From Lepidurus packardi (Eukaryota > Arthropoda > Branchiopoda > Notostraca > Triopsidae): DNA of 64,000 nt. Positions within the stretch are counted from its first letter, which is position 1, and every line of letters begins with the position of its first letter. The notes under the pieces were generated by a model that was given only the letters and a program-made list of their open reading frames with translations, ran no database searches and had not been told where the DNA came from. Positions 1 through 12,329 of this stretch are shown piece by piece. The position numbers and the translations under genes are program-made. Where the stretch lies: the NCBI GenBank assembly GCA_023053545.1, contig JAKZAN010000004.1:2542001-2606000 (forward strand), given 5' to 3'.

Positions 1-1890
1 ATGAAAAAGAAACTAATTTCCTACTTCTTCGTACAGAAGTAGCCTATTGAACTTCTTTTTCATTCTGTTTTTGAACACGTCTTCTGGGCTTATGGCTGTT
101 ACCATCGTTTATTTATTCATTAAAAGGATTGGGTATAATCCACTCAATACCAAGAAAAAAAATTCATTTCCTATTCTTCGTACATAAATAGCCTACTGAA
201 CTTAATTAGGCTAATTTTATTCTCTTTTACTTTCGTCTTAAAAAAATTATTCATTTGTATAGTCTTCCTCTATTTGTCTCTAATGGTTAAAGAAATGCGC
301 TGGGTCGAAGTCTCTAATTTCCACTTAAGCATCTCGTCGCTTTTTTTTAGTGGACATTTTTTTTTATGTTTGTCTTGTATCCAATTAGGAGTTCTCGACG
401 CGAATATATATCTTACACTGGCCTGTAAACATGTCCAGAAAGCGCCGTAGAAAACCAACAACATCCACCTCACATACACGCTGTATATGTTACTTATTAG
501 GAACATATCTCTGCAGCAGCAGGGCCCAGACACTTAATATTTCTGTGCCCATTTCTGCATCGTCTAAACCCCTTTTTCAGCCTCTCGTAGCCCATAAACG
601 CGCTGACGTTCTTCCAGACAACCCCGGCATAAAAGGTTTCTGTCATGTCAAGATGCGAACTAAGAAGCCGAGCAGAGGATTACGCGAGAGGGAGAGACAG
701 ACAGAGATGTTATACAGGAGTCTCATTGTCAATAGACATGTAGATCCCTTGATCTTGGTCGAACTGAACGAAAGACTCACCCCCTTTCCCGAGTCCCTCG
801 AGCCAAAGGAAAGTCAACTAACAGTATTTGGACTTTTGGTTCTATTCACAGTCCAAAGCTTGTTAATGGTTTCAAACTCGTGTTAGGATTGTCAGCAAGT
901 TTGTACGAAACCTTCAAACCTGTCCTTAATTCAATGCAAACGGGATATATACCCTTGTGCGGGCTATCTTTCATAGTCGCCCAATATGAGCCAATGTGAT
1001 TATAGGTACACTACACATAGGCGTGAAGCTCGAGAAGTTAGGATAAATCCTCGAACGTTTTGTAGAAACTCGCAAATGTGTAACTTTCCAGCTATGAAAT
1101 CCACTTCCGAGGGACTTATTACCCCAAAAGGCTCTTTTGGTCAACTGTGTTAAGGGATGACATGAAGTACTCGGGAAGGTTTTGCTGGCCGGAGATTAAT
1201 GGGACTCGCTGTGATTCTCAGCTGTGGTTAATGACTTGATTTACAGACTGAAACTTCTGGTAAATGCTAGATTAGGGTTCACTAGATTGTAGAAGCCTGA
1301 AATTCCAAGTTTTTTATTGTAAGTTATTTCTTATTATTATTTGTATTTTTTCCCCTCCGTTCTTGTGGATTGACTTTCGCATTGAAATGCGTTGGAGATC
1401 ATTATAATCACTTTTGCGGTATGTTTATTAATGCCTTTCTATGGAACCCATAGCTTTATTGACGTATTTATAGGCTTCTATGCTTAAGCTATAGAATGTA
1501 TTGAATACGTTTTTTTTTATTCGAGTTTCTTGGAATTCAAGTCAATTCCAGCAATTCTAATCTGATTTTACGTCTTTTTTATTGGGAATATTTGTCCGTG
1601 GCAATGGGTTTTGTTTTAAAGCTCCCGTATTCTCGGTATAGGCGGTTAGCATGGGGAAATTTGGAGCAAGTGTTTGAGAAAACCAGTACATTTAATGAAA
1701 AATTCTTTGACAGTAATATTGAACTTGCTAACAGGTAGTGCACAACCAATGCACAATTTTCCCAATGAGTAATAAATTAGCAATACTCAAATGAAGTTTG
1801 CAACTATGAGAAATACGTTACCTAAAAATAGTTCCTTTGGTTGTGCACTAGTTCCTGAAAAAAAAGAAAATATTTGTTCTAGATTGTTTT
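1..1890. other. Non-coding stretch with short repeats; one unrecognised open frame
   Basis: No gene is recognised. A 151-codon open frame lies on the + strand at 431-886, but its composition is not protein-like and it has no family motif. A short direct repeat (cttcgtacaNaaNtagcct type) occurs at about 24-55 and again at about 174-206. Confidence 0.5.
84..150 (+). repeat. Interspersed repeat B, copy 1
   Basis: About 65 bp with the core gttaccatcgtttattt. A diverged second copy lies near 5885-5960. The family is not recognised. Confidence 0.5.
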
Positions 1891-1897
1891 CAAATCT

Positions 1898-2147
1898 GAC
1901 AAACCGTTTACAAGAAATATTGTTCCGAAAGTTTGACGATTACATTTGGGACATTGTGCTATTACAGCAAACTGTGGTGACACTTTGTACTTTTGAGAAG
2001 CAAAACAAGCGTAGAAACTTTGCCGGCAATGAGCTAGCTATTTCTTTTCTTACTTTCTTACGCAAGGCTTTCACAAAAATAATAACAAACATCAGTGCCA
2101 TCTGTGACTGTTTCGCATCAATAAGCTAAGGTATACGGGAGTCTTAA
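1898..2147 (+). repeat. Interspersed repeat A, copy 1 (about 250 bp)
   Basis: It begins near caagaaatattg and ends near gtatacgggagtcttaa. It shares long stretches with copies at 18757, 55055 and 59590, best conserved around aacatcagtgccatct. The overlapping 112-codon open frame (1791-2129) is not kept open in the other copies, so I do not call it a gene. No terminal inverted repeats or poly-A tail are seen, so the class (SINE, MITE or fragment of a larger element) is unknown. Confidence 0.75.
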
Positions 2148-5100
2148 TGTAAATTTTTTTAAAGCTTGAAAATTTTAAATACATTTTTAATTTAGTGTTA
2201 TTTTGTAATTAATTGCGATTTATCCTCGTCGTGAAATTAGGTATTTTTAAAAATTCTTTTAGGCACTTCGAGCTTTCGTTCATAATGTTAATTACACTTT
2301 CCGTAATTATTGTTTTATTGACTGGGTATTGGTTGATTTTGTATGTGAATGATTGAAGTTTATTTAAAATTTATTGAGTAAAAAAGTGAATTAACCCCTG
2401 TACTTGCAGGTCTGTCATTAACGGTCACAAGAAATTTTTTAAATTATATTTTATCAAATTACTACAGCTAAGAATTGAGTAAAACCACTTTCATTAAATT
2501 TTTGTAATGTTCGGAATTTTACTTTTTATTTTAGTTTTTTGTGCATGAAAGTTTTTTTTTTAATAAAACCTCAGCTGTGGTTCAAGACCACTTGATGTAT
2601 TGCCGGCACTGACTATAATACGAAGGAATTTCATGCCAGTTTTCAGCAAAAAGGACTTAAGTTCTTTTTTTTTTACTTCCGCGATTAAACTCCCCTTGTT
2701 AGCTTAAATGACCTCCACTTTTCTAAATTCACTATATAACATCTACAAAATCCTTTATTTGAAGCGTTTCAACTTTTCAGGATCTGTAATTATTCAACAC
2801 TTTCACACAAATCTTTCACTCTAATTCATAAGTTTCTTAATCAATACGCTTCTTAAACAATTAAAGAATGGAAAACTGAAGTCACTTGCACTTTAAGAAT
2901 CTAACCCTAAATTACTCCATGTTTGACCAATTAATTAATTGCCTATACTGTATTAAACCTTCCTTTTATCACCTTATATTAATTTAATTTACAATTTTCT
3001 TTAAAAAAAATGTGAAACCTTGGAATCTTTTGCACCTAATTACCGATCTTCCACTTCTAATACTAGCATTCCCTGAAACAATTTAAAAGCCAAATTAGGG
3101 CCTAATAAGGGTCATATTCTGAATTTAGTTTTTAACTATTAATTCACTTATAGTCTTATACGCTTAATGCGTTTCGGGACTGCAAAGTTACTTTTTTTTA
3201 AAATCATTTCATGACTTTTTTTCTCACACTCTTAACTGACGGGAAACACGACTCACTTCCGTCGCATATTAAGTATGCACCGTCCAGTCAAATTCTTTGT
3301 TTAAAAGCTCTTAAATAAAGTTTTATGTACTGCTAATAACATATTCGCCCAAAGTCCAGTTTTCCGCAACCTCCAAAAAATCCCTGTGAGATATACTGTT
3401 AGCTTGTTCATCAGCTCGTTTGTCCGTTTTTGTCCCGTTGGCGCGAGTTGCTCGATCAATTCTCGCGGTTGTCGCCGTCAGGTGAAGGTGATTTCGCTAG
3501 GGGAACTTTAAGCGACCCATTTATTGTTATTCGGGAGTTCAACATTGTCTCACCCTCTTCTTCTCTCTCCCTCTTTCTCTTTTTGGTTTTTCCTTCTCGC
3601 TTTCCTACCTAATCAGAACGCGCTTCCAGTTACTAACCCCAACCGTCAACATGTAACACAGTTTCAGATATTGGCGAACGATCAAAAGTACAAATTGCGT
3701 CAATAATTTACCATTTCACCCTCTCTCTGTACATTATGGCCACTTTTACTCACGACAAGATTTCCCACTTGTGCCAGGGTAAGCACAGTAGGGCGCAGAT
3801 CTCGAAAGTCTTACGTCGGCGCACAAACCACCCCGATAAACGTCTTGGAAAACCAACCCCAACTCTACTTTTACACGTTAGCCTTTCTCCCTGCTGCTAG
3901 TAGTGTGGTAACGGGCAAGTCAACACGTCATAGTCTTCCTTTAGGGGTTTCCATTCAACGTGTGCTCCTTTACCAAATATTTAAAAAAAATCTTGGACCA
4001 TGTGGAGGAACCACCTACCTCTACCAAATGTGGCCCGAACGCCCGTAAGCAGCTCCTAGCATTCGGGTTTCCTTGGATTTTGCCCCGAAGGATTGGATTG
4101 CAACGAGCAAAAAGTGGTCTGGTCTTGGACTTGGGATTCTTACCTGGACCGCGTTTTTCACTTCCCATGCACTGTTAACTATGCTACACTATATACCCAT
4201 ACCCTAAGCGTCGTTGTTTCTTCACTCGTTAGTCCACCGTCAGCACTCTGGCGCTCCAGAGCTTGGGACTTTTTGGCGTTTCTTTTACCGTTGTTAAATA
4301 GTTTCAAAGCGTTTGGAAGTGGACAGTTCTTGCGTTTGTGAAGACCTTGTCTGTGTAACCGTGGCTGGGAGTTTTGGGCGAGAGACGTAAACGATGAGAA
4401 AACATGGATAGGTGTGGAATTAGGTGGAGGTAAAGGCACGCTACACGTGAGTGAGCTAATTAATCCAAGATTTTTGGGAGGTGGGGAAAAAGAAGAAACG
4501 GTGAAGAGTACTCCGAGGTTTCCGTTTTCCTGTTAAATCTGCATATGGTGTTTTTAGCGGTGGTTGAAGTGAATGGGAATGCCGAACTTGAACGTCAGAT
4601 GCTTCCGCGTAACACAATAATAACACCGTACAACCGTAATAGTAATACAAATTCCGATACGACACAACACAGCACACAACAGATGGTCTTGCGTGAGGTG
4701 AGCGAAAGCTGAATACAGTGAGAAGTTAGAGAAGGCCTTCCTTCTACCATTGTTGCCAAAGCACTTCCCCCCATTGCCAGAGCCTTGGAAAAACTTTGAA
4801 CCAACGGAAAAAGCAACCAAGAGGCCTGAAAATTAGCTGTGGATGGTCATATTCATAAGGATAGAACGAGAGGAAAGGGGACACATCGTCGCAACTGCTG
4901 GTGTTTTTCAGTGTTGTGGTTAAAACCACGTTCAAACTAACCCTTGGACATATCGCATACGAACAAGGATCGCCACCGACTAAATTACACAGGTAAAGAA
5001 CGTTGGCCATTGACACATAGATCCCCTTCTTTCTTTCTTTTCGTTATAATAGGGCTTCCTAATAACATGAGCAAAGCCATAGATCACGTTTTTTTTCTAC

Positions 5101-5884
5101 CCTTGGACTCTTATGGAACGTTCCTTGTATACTATAGTGTAGTACTGTACTAGTACGAGTACTGTACTGTACTATTGTATCGTCACCACAATATGGGCTA
5201 CTACTATCGTCCCATGCATTTCTACTGTTGAGGACAGTTTGTAAAGGGAGGGAAGAGTGAGAGATGGAATGCAGTGAAATGAAAAGGAACGAAAAGTTTA
5301 ATATCGAGAAAGTTTGGGAGGAGAAAGACAAAAAATGAGGCGAGTGAAAGGACAGGCTTCATTTACATATGCATGCGTATGTGGATGATATAGGTTCGAA
5401 GAAAAGGGCGCGTTGATCGTCTGTGCATGTTAACGTCTAAGACTGCTTTCACTGTAGTTTATATAATAGTTCAGGAAAAGTTCCCAATGGCATTCATGGA
5501 CAACCAGTTTTTTTTAGGTAATTTTGAGTTTACCGGTTCTAGTTTCGACCTATTTTTCCCACTTTTTTTCACGATTTCTCCCTAATTTATTAAGGTAGGG
5601 GAGCTTCAAGTTAGCTTATGAATGTACACATCAGAGTTGAACTGTTGAACGAGTAAAGTTGTACTAAGCAAAAGATGAAAGGAGAACTCGGTACATTATG
5701 CATGAACAGAACTTTGTGCGTACTTATAGCTACTGAGGAGAGCTACTGTTATCATTTTTGGTGTTTTTTATTTTGGCAGAAGGTGGAAAAGATCAATAAT
5801 TCCAGACTTGCATAGACGTTTTGCGCTCTTGTAGCTCTTTCGGGTTTGGTTGGCGAAGGTTTTATTGTTATTTTTTCATCTTTT

Positions 5885-5960
5885 GTGCAGTACGGCTTGT
5901 AGGCTTAAGCCTGTTACCGTCGTTTATTTCCTCATAAAAAGGGTTGGGGGTTTAGTTCAT
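5885..5960 (+). repeat. Interspersed repeat B, copy 2
   Basis: It shares gttaccgtcgtttattt and the flanking cataaaaagggttggg with the copy at 84-150. Both copies are in the same orientation. Confidence 0.5.
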
Positions 5961-6125
5961 TTGGCAGGAAAGATGCGGAATTCGATAAATAAACGCGAAA
6001 GTAGTAGAGCAAAGGCCTTTTTGGCTTTTTGAGAAAATAGAGCCTGTAAAGGCATGTTGCGCCTCGATTTGCTATAGGAGCGTGCGGAAGCAAGAGCAGT
6101 TAAGGAAGGGTAGAACAAGATTCGG

Positions 6126-6141
6126 TACCGATATATCGGTA
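6126..6141. repeat. 16-bp perfect palindrome
   Basis: taccgatatatcggta equals its own reverse complement. The function is unknown; it may be chance or a dimeric binding site. Confidence 0.5.
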
Positions 6142-8504
6142 AAACTTGAAATGTCAGTACGTAACTCGGTTAAGGTTGGCGGCCTTAAAAGTTCTGCGAC
6201 ACGATGACCCAACATATAAACATGCTTAGAAGGCTTCCTTAGGGGTTTGCCTCTTCGGCTGGAGTCACGAGTCGCTTCGCTTTGGGCCGAGTTTCTATAT
6301 GTGTGCAATGTGTGGGGCCTTTTTTCGTAACGAATTCCAGTTTTACTTGCCTAAAAACGAGAGTTTGGGACGAGTTTGTAAGGCTTTTAGGACCCTATAC
6401 CTGCCAGTTTATATCCTACACTAATGTATACACTATATTACGAACGCACCTGTCGTCTAACGATCTGAGGTAAAGAAGAGTTCACCGTCTGTGGAAATGA
6501 CTCGAGCTTCTAGACTTGGACCTCTCGGTCCAGGCGTGTTTGCGCTTTAACGGTTTGTAGCGTTAGGCCTAAAAGTGCAGTTGGGTTAGCCCTCCGAAAG
6601 TAGTAAAAGAGTTTGGACTGCACAAGAGGGCTCTAAAAAGTTGGGGAAGGGGGTCCCAAATGAGTAAAGAAGTGAAGGTATAGAAGGTTGGTGCTCCAAA
6701 GGAATATTAGACAGCAATACCTAAACTCAAACATAGCAATTAAGTGTAGAAAACCTTGGTGCAAATAATGAGCGGAAGTGGGATATATATGCACTTTACC
6801 AAGTTGCAGGTCTTACTTACTGTAACTCTAGAACTAATCTTTTGGCATTCAAATGGTCAAAATTTCTCCTGCAACTTGTAAGATTTTTAAAAAAATACGG
6901 TGAAGTACATTCGTGGTTGTTTTCACGGATTTTCTTGTACAACACACTTGCAACTTTATAATAAAATTAGCGAGTCATGTAGTTTTATAAGTGGTATGAA
7001 ATGGAATGACTGGCCATTTTCTTAATTAGAACAGCGTTTTTCATATTTAGTTTGTTATTTGGCGAATTCTGGGAACAAAGTGCCTTTCCTTTCTACTGCA
7101 AAGTTTTTTTTAAAAATTTCGAAATTTTGAATTCTTATATTTTATGTAGTCGATGCTAGCGTATTTGTTTTCTTTTATTCCAGGATATTAGCGTATAACT
7201 GCAAAAAATAAAAAGTATTGCAAAAAATTCGTGCGATAGAATCTTATGAAAATCTAAAAGCAGCGCTATTTATATAAATATTTTTAGTTTAAAAATTAGT
7301 AAATATTTGTATTTATTCTTTGCATTGCGTTGCATTGTTGAGTAGTTCGTTATAGATTCCAAAGAATCCAGTGTAGGGTTTAGCGTTATGGCCGTCATTT
7401 TTTTGGGTCCTGTTAAGGACACAAAATTCATAGCTTCTTGATTCTCACAAGCTGCTGAGCCTCCATGAAGTATAATGACCGGCTTTTAACAGTTTTTGTT
7501 CATTTTTTTACAAATATTTTGTAACTTTTCTCTTTTTTTCTTTGATGTCAACTTTGATGGGAAAATAATTTCTCTAAAAATGAGAGCAAACATGTTAAGA
7601 ATGCTTGAGTAATTCAGATTAGAATCCATGATTGCTCGAATTAATTTATGTTATTTGCATCGCATCTCGTTTATTTCACTTAGCTCGAGCGAGCAGTGAA
7701 ATTCTTCTTTTTATTAGCTCGAGCGTGATTTGGGGGGGAAAGGGTGGAATGGGAAGGTTTGTACCGGAATTGATTCTGGAAACGTAGAAATGCATAGTAA
7801 GCAATCCACTTAAGCAAACAACGGATGAGAATAAGGGGGGCTCAAGACGAAAGGGCTTTCTCCTCCTTTTTTTGCAGTAAATTGGACAGATCTCGCTCCA
7901 AATGCTGTCCTAGTTCTCCCGCGATCATGCTAAAATTTGGGATCTATACAGGGAATTGCTCTGGCTTGCAGTGCATTCTTGTTTGGTCGATTCCTATTCT
8001 TCCACAAGTGGATTCAGAAAGCCTCGACTGCTTTCCACAGACTCACAGCATCCACAAGAAAAAGGAGAAATGCCATTTTGTATGCAAATTATGCGTCCCT
8101 TTTTTCCTTCTCAGATTCGCCCCACAAACCAAGCTCCATGTGCCTCGCAACCCAAACCCCCGGAACTTTTTCTTTTTTTTCCACAATTTTCACTCAAAAG
8201 TTTCTCCCTAAAATCTTCAGACAAGTTGAACACGTCCCAGTACTCAACAGTATCCATCACCACTACTTTCAAAACTTTGACTCTTCATATACAACTCTTT
8301 GAATTTATTGCCCCCTTCTTCGTCTGCCTTTTTTCTATTCGGAAAATGACATTTGGTAGCCAATTTCAAGGAAATTGCCACCAAGAAAACATCTTTCTCC
8401 GGAAAATAGAGTGAGGATTTCTTTTCTTCATGCGCGGAAATGTACTTCAGTAATGGGGCTAGTAAGGGAAAAATTTATTCGTGAAACAATCGTGTCTTGT
8501 ACCT

Positions 8505-9096
8505 GTGACGTAGTGACAGGGACAGCATCCATGCTTATCGCCTGTTTTAGTTTTTGGCATGCTAACAACACAGGATTTATGGCAAGAAGCGCTTCTAAGC
8601 CAGACTGTCACTTTGGTTACGTCACGGCCAAGAAATTCGCACGTCAAGGATCTCCTGATTTTGTGACGTAACGACAGTGACAGGGTTCATGTTATCAAGT
8701 GCATTACGTACTCTTCTAAGCGGGCCAATAAACGGGAAACAATTGCTCCTCAGTCACTTGCGCTATGTCACAGACCCAAAATTTGCAATTAAAGAATACC
8801 CGACTTGGTGACGTAACGTGAGTGACAGCGTTCATGTTACCCATTGCTTTGTGTATTGGTTAAGCACTACAAAGAGTAGTTATGGCAAGAAGCTCTCCTT
8901 AGCGAGGGCCTATCACTTTTATTACGTCACGACCAAAAACTTCGCAAGATTTCGTCAAGACTTGACGAGACTCCTGACTTGATGACGTAACGACAGTGAC
9001 AGCGTTCATGTTATCACTTTGCCTGCTCTTCTAAATGGGATAATAAACAAGTAAATCACGGTGACACGCGCTCCGCAGTCACTTATGTTTCGTCAC
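8505..9096. repeat. Tandem array of four palindromic units with TGACGTAA ends
   Basis: Four units of 108-123 bp (8505-8625, 8663-8771, 8808-8930, 8982-9096) each start with a GTGACGTAac..AGTGAC arm and end with its inverse, GTCACT..TTACGTCAC. The units are separated by related 36-51 bp spacers, so the repeat period is about 150-170 bp. The arms contain the bZIP/CRE-type core TGACGTAA (8664, 8809, 8983) or its inverse TTACGTCA (8617, 8922). This could be a tandemly amplified MITE or satellite, or a cluster of CREB/ATF-type sites. The boundaries come from eye alignment. Confidence 0.8.
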
Positions 9097-9099
9097 GAC

Positions 9100-12000
9100 C
9101 CCAAAACTTTGCAAGTGAATGTCTCCTCAACGTTTCGTCAGGAGGATGTGAAATCTATTCCTCCTCGTTTTTCGTGTACTCTTAGCTAAAAGAATTAGTC
9201 AAAATCGAGGTCTTTTTATTTGGGTGACTAGTGGCCTTTAACGTGCGATTTGTAAGTTACTCGCGCTACTGAGTTGAAGGGGAAATTCGCCGCTAGATCA
9301 AAGCCGTCAAGATTGAGACACTCTTTGCAAATTGGCGTCTGCTCTGCTTAAAGATGTACATCCTTCACCTTCTGAAATCTGTAATCAAAGATTCTGACGA
9401 GTAAAAAGAAGGCCAGAAGGGGCGTTTCGCTTGAGGACTTAAGAAGGAGAACGAGAGAGATCAACAGGTTTCTGTTTGGCAAATTTATTGGTTCCGCAGA
9501 CTACTGTTGGTTTTTTGTACTAAGGGAGCCCACCGAGGTTGGAACTGTTGTTACGTGGTTCATAAATCCAGAAGCGAACAAGAGAGAAAACGAGCGACCT
9601 TTGGCTTTTTATCGACAACTCCGGACTACTACTACTTGGAATTCTGTCCTACATCATGCATTAGTACAACAAGAGAGCCACTTTCCCTGATTGAGGACAC
9701 CAAGACGGTTGAAAACGACTTGACAGGTACCACCCGGATTGGCCACGATAACATAAAACGGCGCGAGTGATGGGCTATATTATGTGATGTATTAGGATTC
9801 TCGGCGAGTTTCGTCAGGTTCTGAGACAAAACAATAGGAAATTAAATCACTAATTAAATTAAGTCCTCTTTGAAGTATCGGATTCTGGACTCGTTAGTAC
9901 TGGAACGAACCATCGCATAACTTAATGATATCTGCCTATCTACAAGAAATAGAACAAAAGCGGAAGAAATGTGTTTGTCGGAATCCGTTTAATAATTCTA
10001 AGAAAATTGTTTTCACTAGAAAACCTTATTAACTAACATAGCTCTTAGCCTCTTTGACAAAAAAGAATAGCAAATTTTGTTATGCATTTCTTACGTTAAT
10101 CTATAGTTAATTTCCGTACCTAGTTTAGTAGTGTACTTGATAAAAACTATGCTAAAATTACCATAACATTAAAAGATTAAATGTAATTAATTCGTCTTGA
10201 TTTTTTTAGCCCGCATTTTTCATCCGAAATTTTTTTTATTTCGCCAGGTACGTGCATTTGAACATCGCAGAACTTGTGCGAAAGATCCTTTGTATGATCG
10301 CCTTTTTTTGTGTCATTTTTTAGTTTTTTTTTATAGCTCAATCTTAAGATTTAAAACAGAACATTAATCTTGTCTGGGTTAAATGTGTCCTCTTCAAAAG
10401 TTCTAACACTTCCATGTGCTTGAAACGAGTAGATCTGGAGCAGGATGACAAAGTTGGGCGTGAACTTGGGACATGAGAGATTTCTTTTGGAAGGGACCTT
10501 GCTTGGAAGTGCAAACGTAACCCGCTATTAGTCTTTGCGCATTAGCGTCAGTCTTGGAGCGTACAACATTATGTTTTCTCTTCCCAAGGATGCTTGGGCT
10601 CTTGGAAACAAAAGAGAAGGCAGAAGAAAAAGACAGGGGGGAGGGGGCCAAAGGGATTACAAGGATTGCCGAGCAAAAAGCAGCTTCTTCCTAGCGAACG
10701 TTTCCCGAAAAGACCTTCTGCTTATATGTATTTTTTCGCCCAATTTTGTGTCTTTCGGGAGGAACATCGATTGTTTAGTAGTCCTGTCTTTGGCTATACT
10801 CGTATTATCCGTGGGCGAAGATGTCACACAGCATCCATTCGAGCTCGAGTTCCTTTTCTTTTCTTTTTCTTCACGGAATTCCCCTGGCGAGCTCTAAGAA
10901 CCTTGTAGCGTACCCTTTTTTAACACAATTTCTTTGGTCGTCACCTTCATTTCGACGTAAGAAGGACATCGAGCGGTATAAACGAGAAAGGTGACAGCAC
11001 CACCCGAGAAAAACGTCAACGTAAAAAAGGGGGCCCAGGTGGCCACAATCTCACGCTGTTTCTTTACACAAAGTCTACAGTTCGGGCCTATATAACGGAT
11101 AGCACTTGTCACCCCGTGGTCCACTTTTGCTTTGCTCTCCCCTCCCAGTAAAAATGATGCTAGGGGCATCATCTTGACATCCCACTCCACCAGAAACTTT
11201 TCCCAAAATAACACCAAAACACGCATAATTGATAGAATCGCATCTTGGTAGGCCAGTATACCTTATAAATCATACCGTTCCCTTCCATTCTGGAAAATTA
11301 TTAGTGGGAATCGATTTTTTTACGATTTTGCCTGATGTGTTCGATGAAATTCTATTTTTCTAAGGAAATTAGGTATAATTGTCTACGTATTTTGGAAACG
11401 TCCGTGCGTTCCGGGGTTTCAGTGATTTTACGGTAGAATTCTGAACTTTAAACGTTTTAGGTTCCTCACTTTGGAATTCTAGAAATTATAATTAATTTTT
11501 TCCAGCCAAGAAGGTTCCTAGATATTGCGAGAATTTCAAAGTCTTAGAGCGAAGCTCTAGAGTTCTTTTAAGTGGTTGTTTTTACTAAAGTTGCAGGGAT
11601 TTTCATGGTTAAATGTAGACTTATCATAGTACGAAGATGAGTTTGAAGGGAAATTTGGCTTGCTTTGAATGCCATTCTGCACTCTTTTCTGTTATTCAAA
11701 TTTGAAGTGAAATGTCCAATTAGTAGTCATTAAATAAATATAATTAAATGAATTCGATGTAAACCAAGGAAGTTGACCCCGGTTTGATATCTTGGACTTA
11801 TGGATCTATTTGAAATTACTAATGAGTACCACGTTATACCAATTTGTGAAGTGGTTGACAATTGGTAGTTAATTATTTCCTCATTTAAGAGAAACATATG
11901 TAATAAAAGTTCACTCTAAAAAGGGCAACACAGCACGAGGATATCACAAGATTAGGTTTGGTTTAGTTATGTTAGGTTAGCCTAGGTTAGGCGTCCTTCA

Positions 12001-12155
12001 TCGGGATCCGGAGTCCTTGCGACGTACTTTTTTGAATACACACAATGTATTTTTTCTAATACCGGTTAAGTACTTTCTAATTTCGTTGGCGCTTAACAAA
12101 TGAGCAGAGACTTTTTAAACTCGAATTCTGTTGGTCCCTTAACAGATTATGGACC
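9100..12155. other. Non-coding stretch, no gene recognised
   Basis: No coding signal that I trust. A TATA-like cctatataacgg occurs near 11088-11099 without a supported gene. A TTAGG-like patch lies at 11957-11990 and an isolated decayed minisatellite-like unit at about 11990-12025. Confidence 0.45.
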
Positions 12156-12159
12156 TGGC

Positions 12160-12325
12160 GCCTTTCTGTCGGGATCCGACGTCCTTGTGTCGGGGCCCGG
12201 CGCCCTTATGTCGGGGACTGGTGCCCTTATGTCGGGGCCCGGCGCCCTTATGTCGGGGACCGGTGCCCTTATGTCGGGGCCCGGCGCCCTTATGTCGGGG
12301 GCTCGGCGTACTTGTGTCGGGAGTC
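12160..12325. repeat. 21-bp GC-rich minisatellite, about 8 units
   Basis: The units read gcccttatgtcggggNccgg followed by c or t. Two variants alternate over 12202-12285 (ending actggt/accggt versus cccggc), making a 42-bp higher-order repeat. GGGCCC, GGCGCC and ACCGGT palindromes recur. Because 21 is a multiple of three, the array stays open as a 7-residue MSGPGAL/MSGTGAL repeat; I read that as a by-product, not a gene. A decayed related unit lies near 11990-12025. Confidence 0.9.
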
Positions 12326-12329
12326 TTTT

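Larger units (their letters stand above)
2150..8504. other. Non-coding stretch, no gene recognised
   Basis: AT-rich sequence with scattered homopolymer runs. It holds repeat B copy 2, a 16-bp perfect palindrome at 6126-6141 and a TACTGTAC-rich patch at about 5140-5180. The longest open frames (152 and 128 codons near 7825-8414) overlap each other in different frames and show no domain. Confidence 0.5.

Noticed and set aside
431-886. 151-codon open frame, the longest upstream of 50 kb
   Set aside because: No motif or family, no splice or promoter support, and composition unlike the real exons of this window.
1791-2129. 112-codon open frame
   Set aside because: It lies on repeat A, and the other copies do not keep the frame open.
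8505-9096. CRISPR-like array
   Set aside because: Units are 108-123 bp, diverged and palindromic with related spacers, in an animal genome.
11957-11990. TTAGG-like telomere repeat (also near 33690 and 34705-34745)
   Set aside because: Only a few imperfect gttagg words; not a telomeric array.
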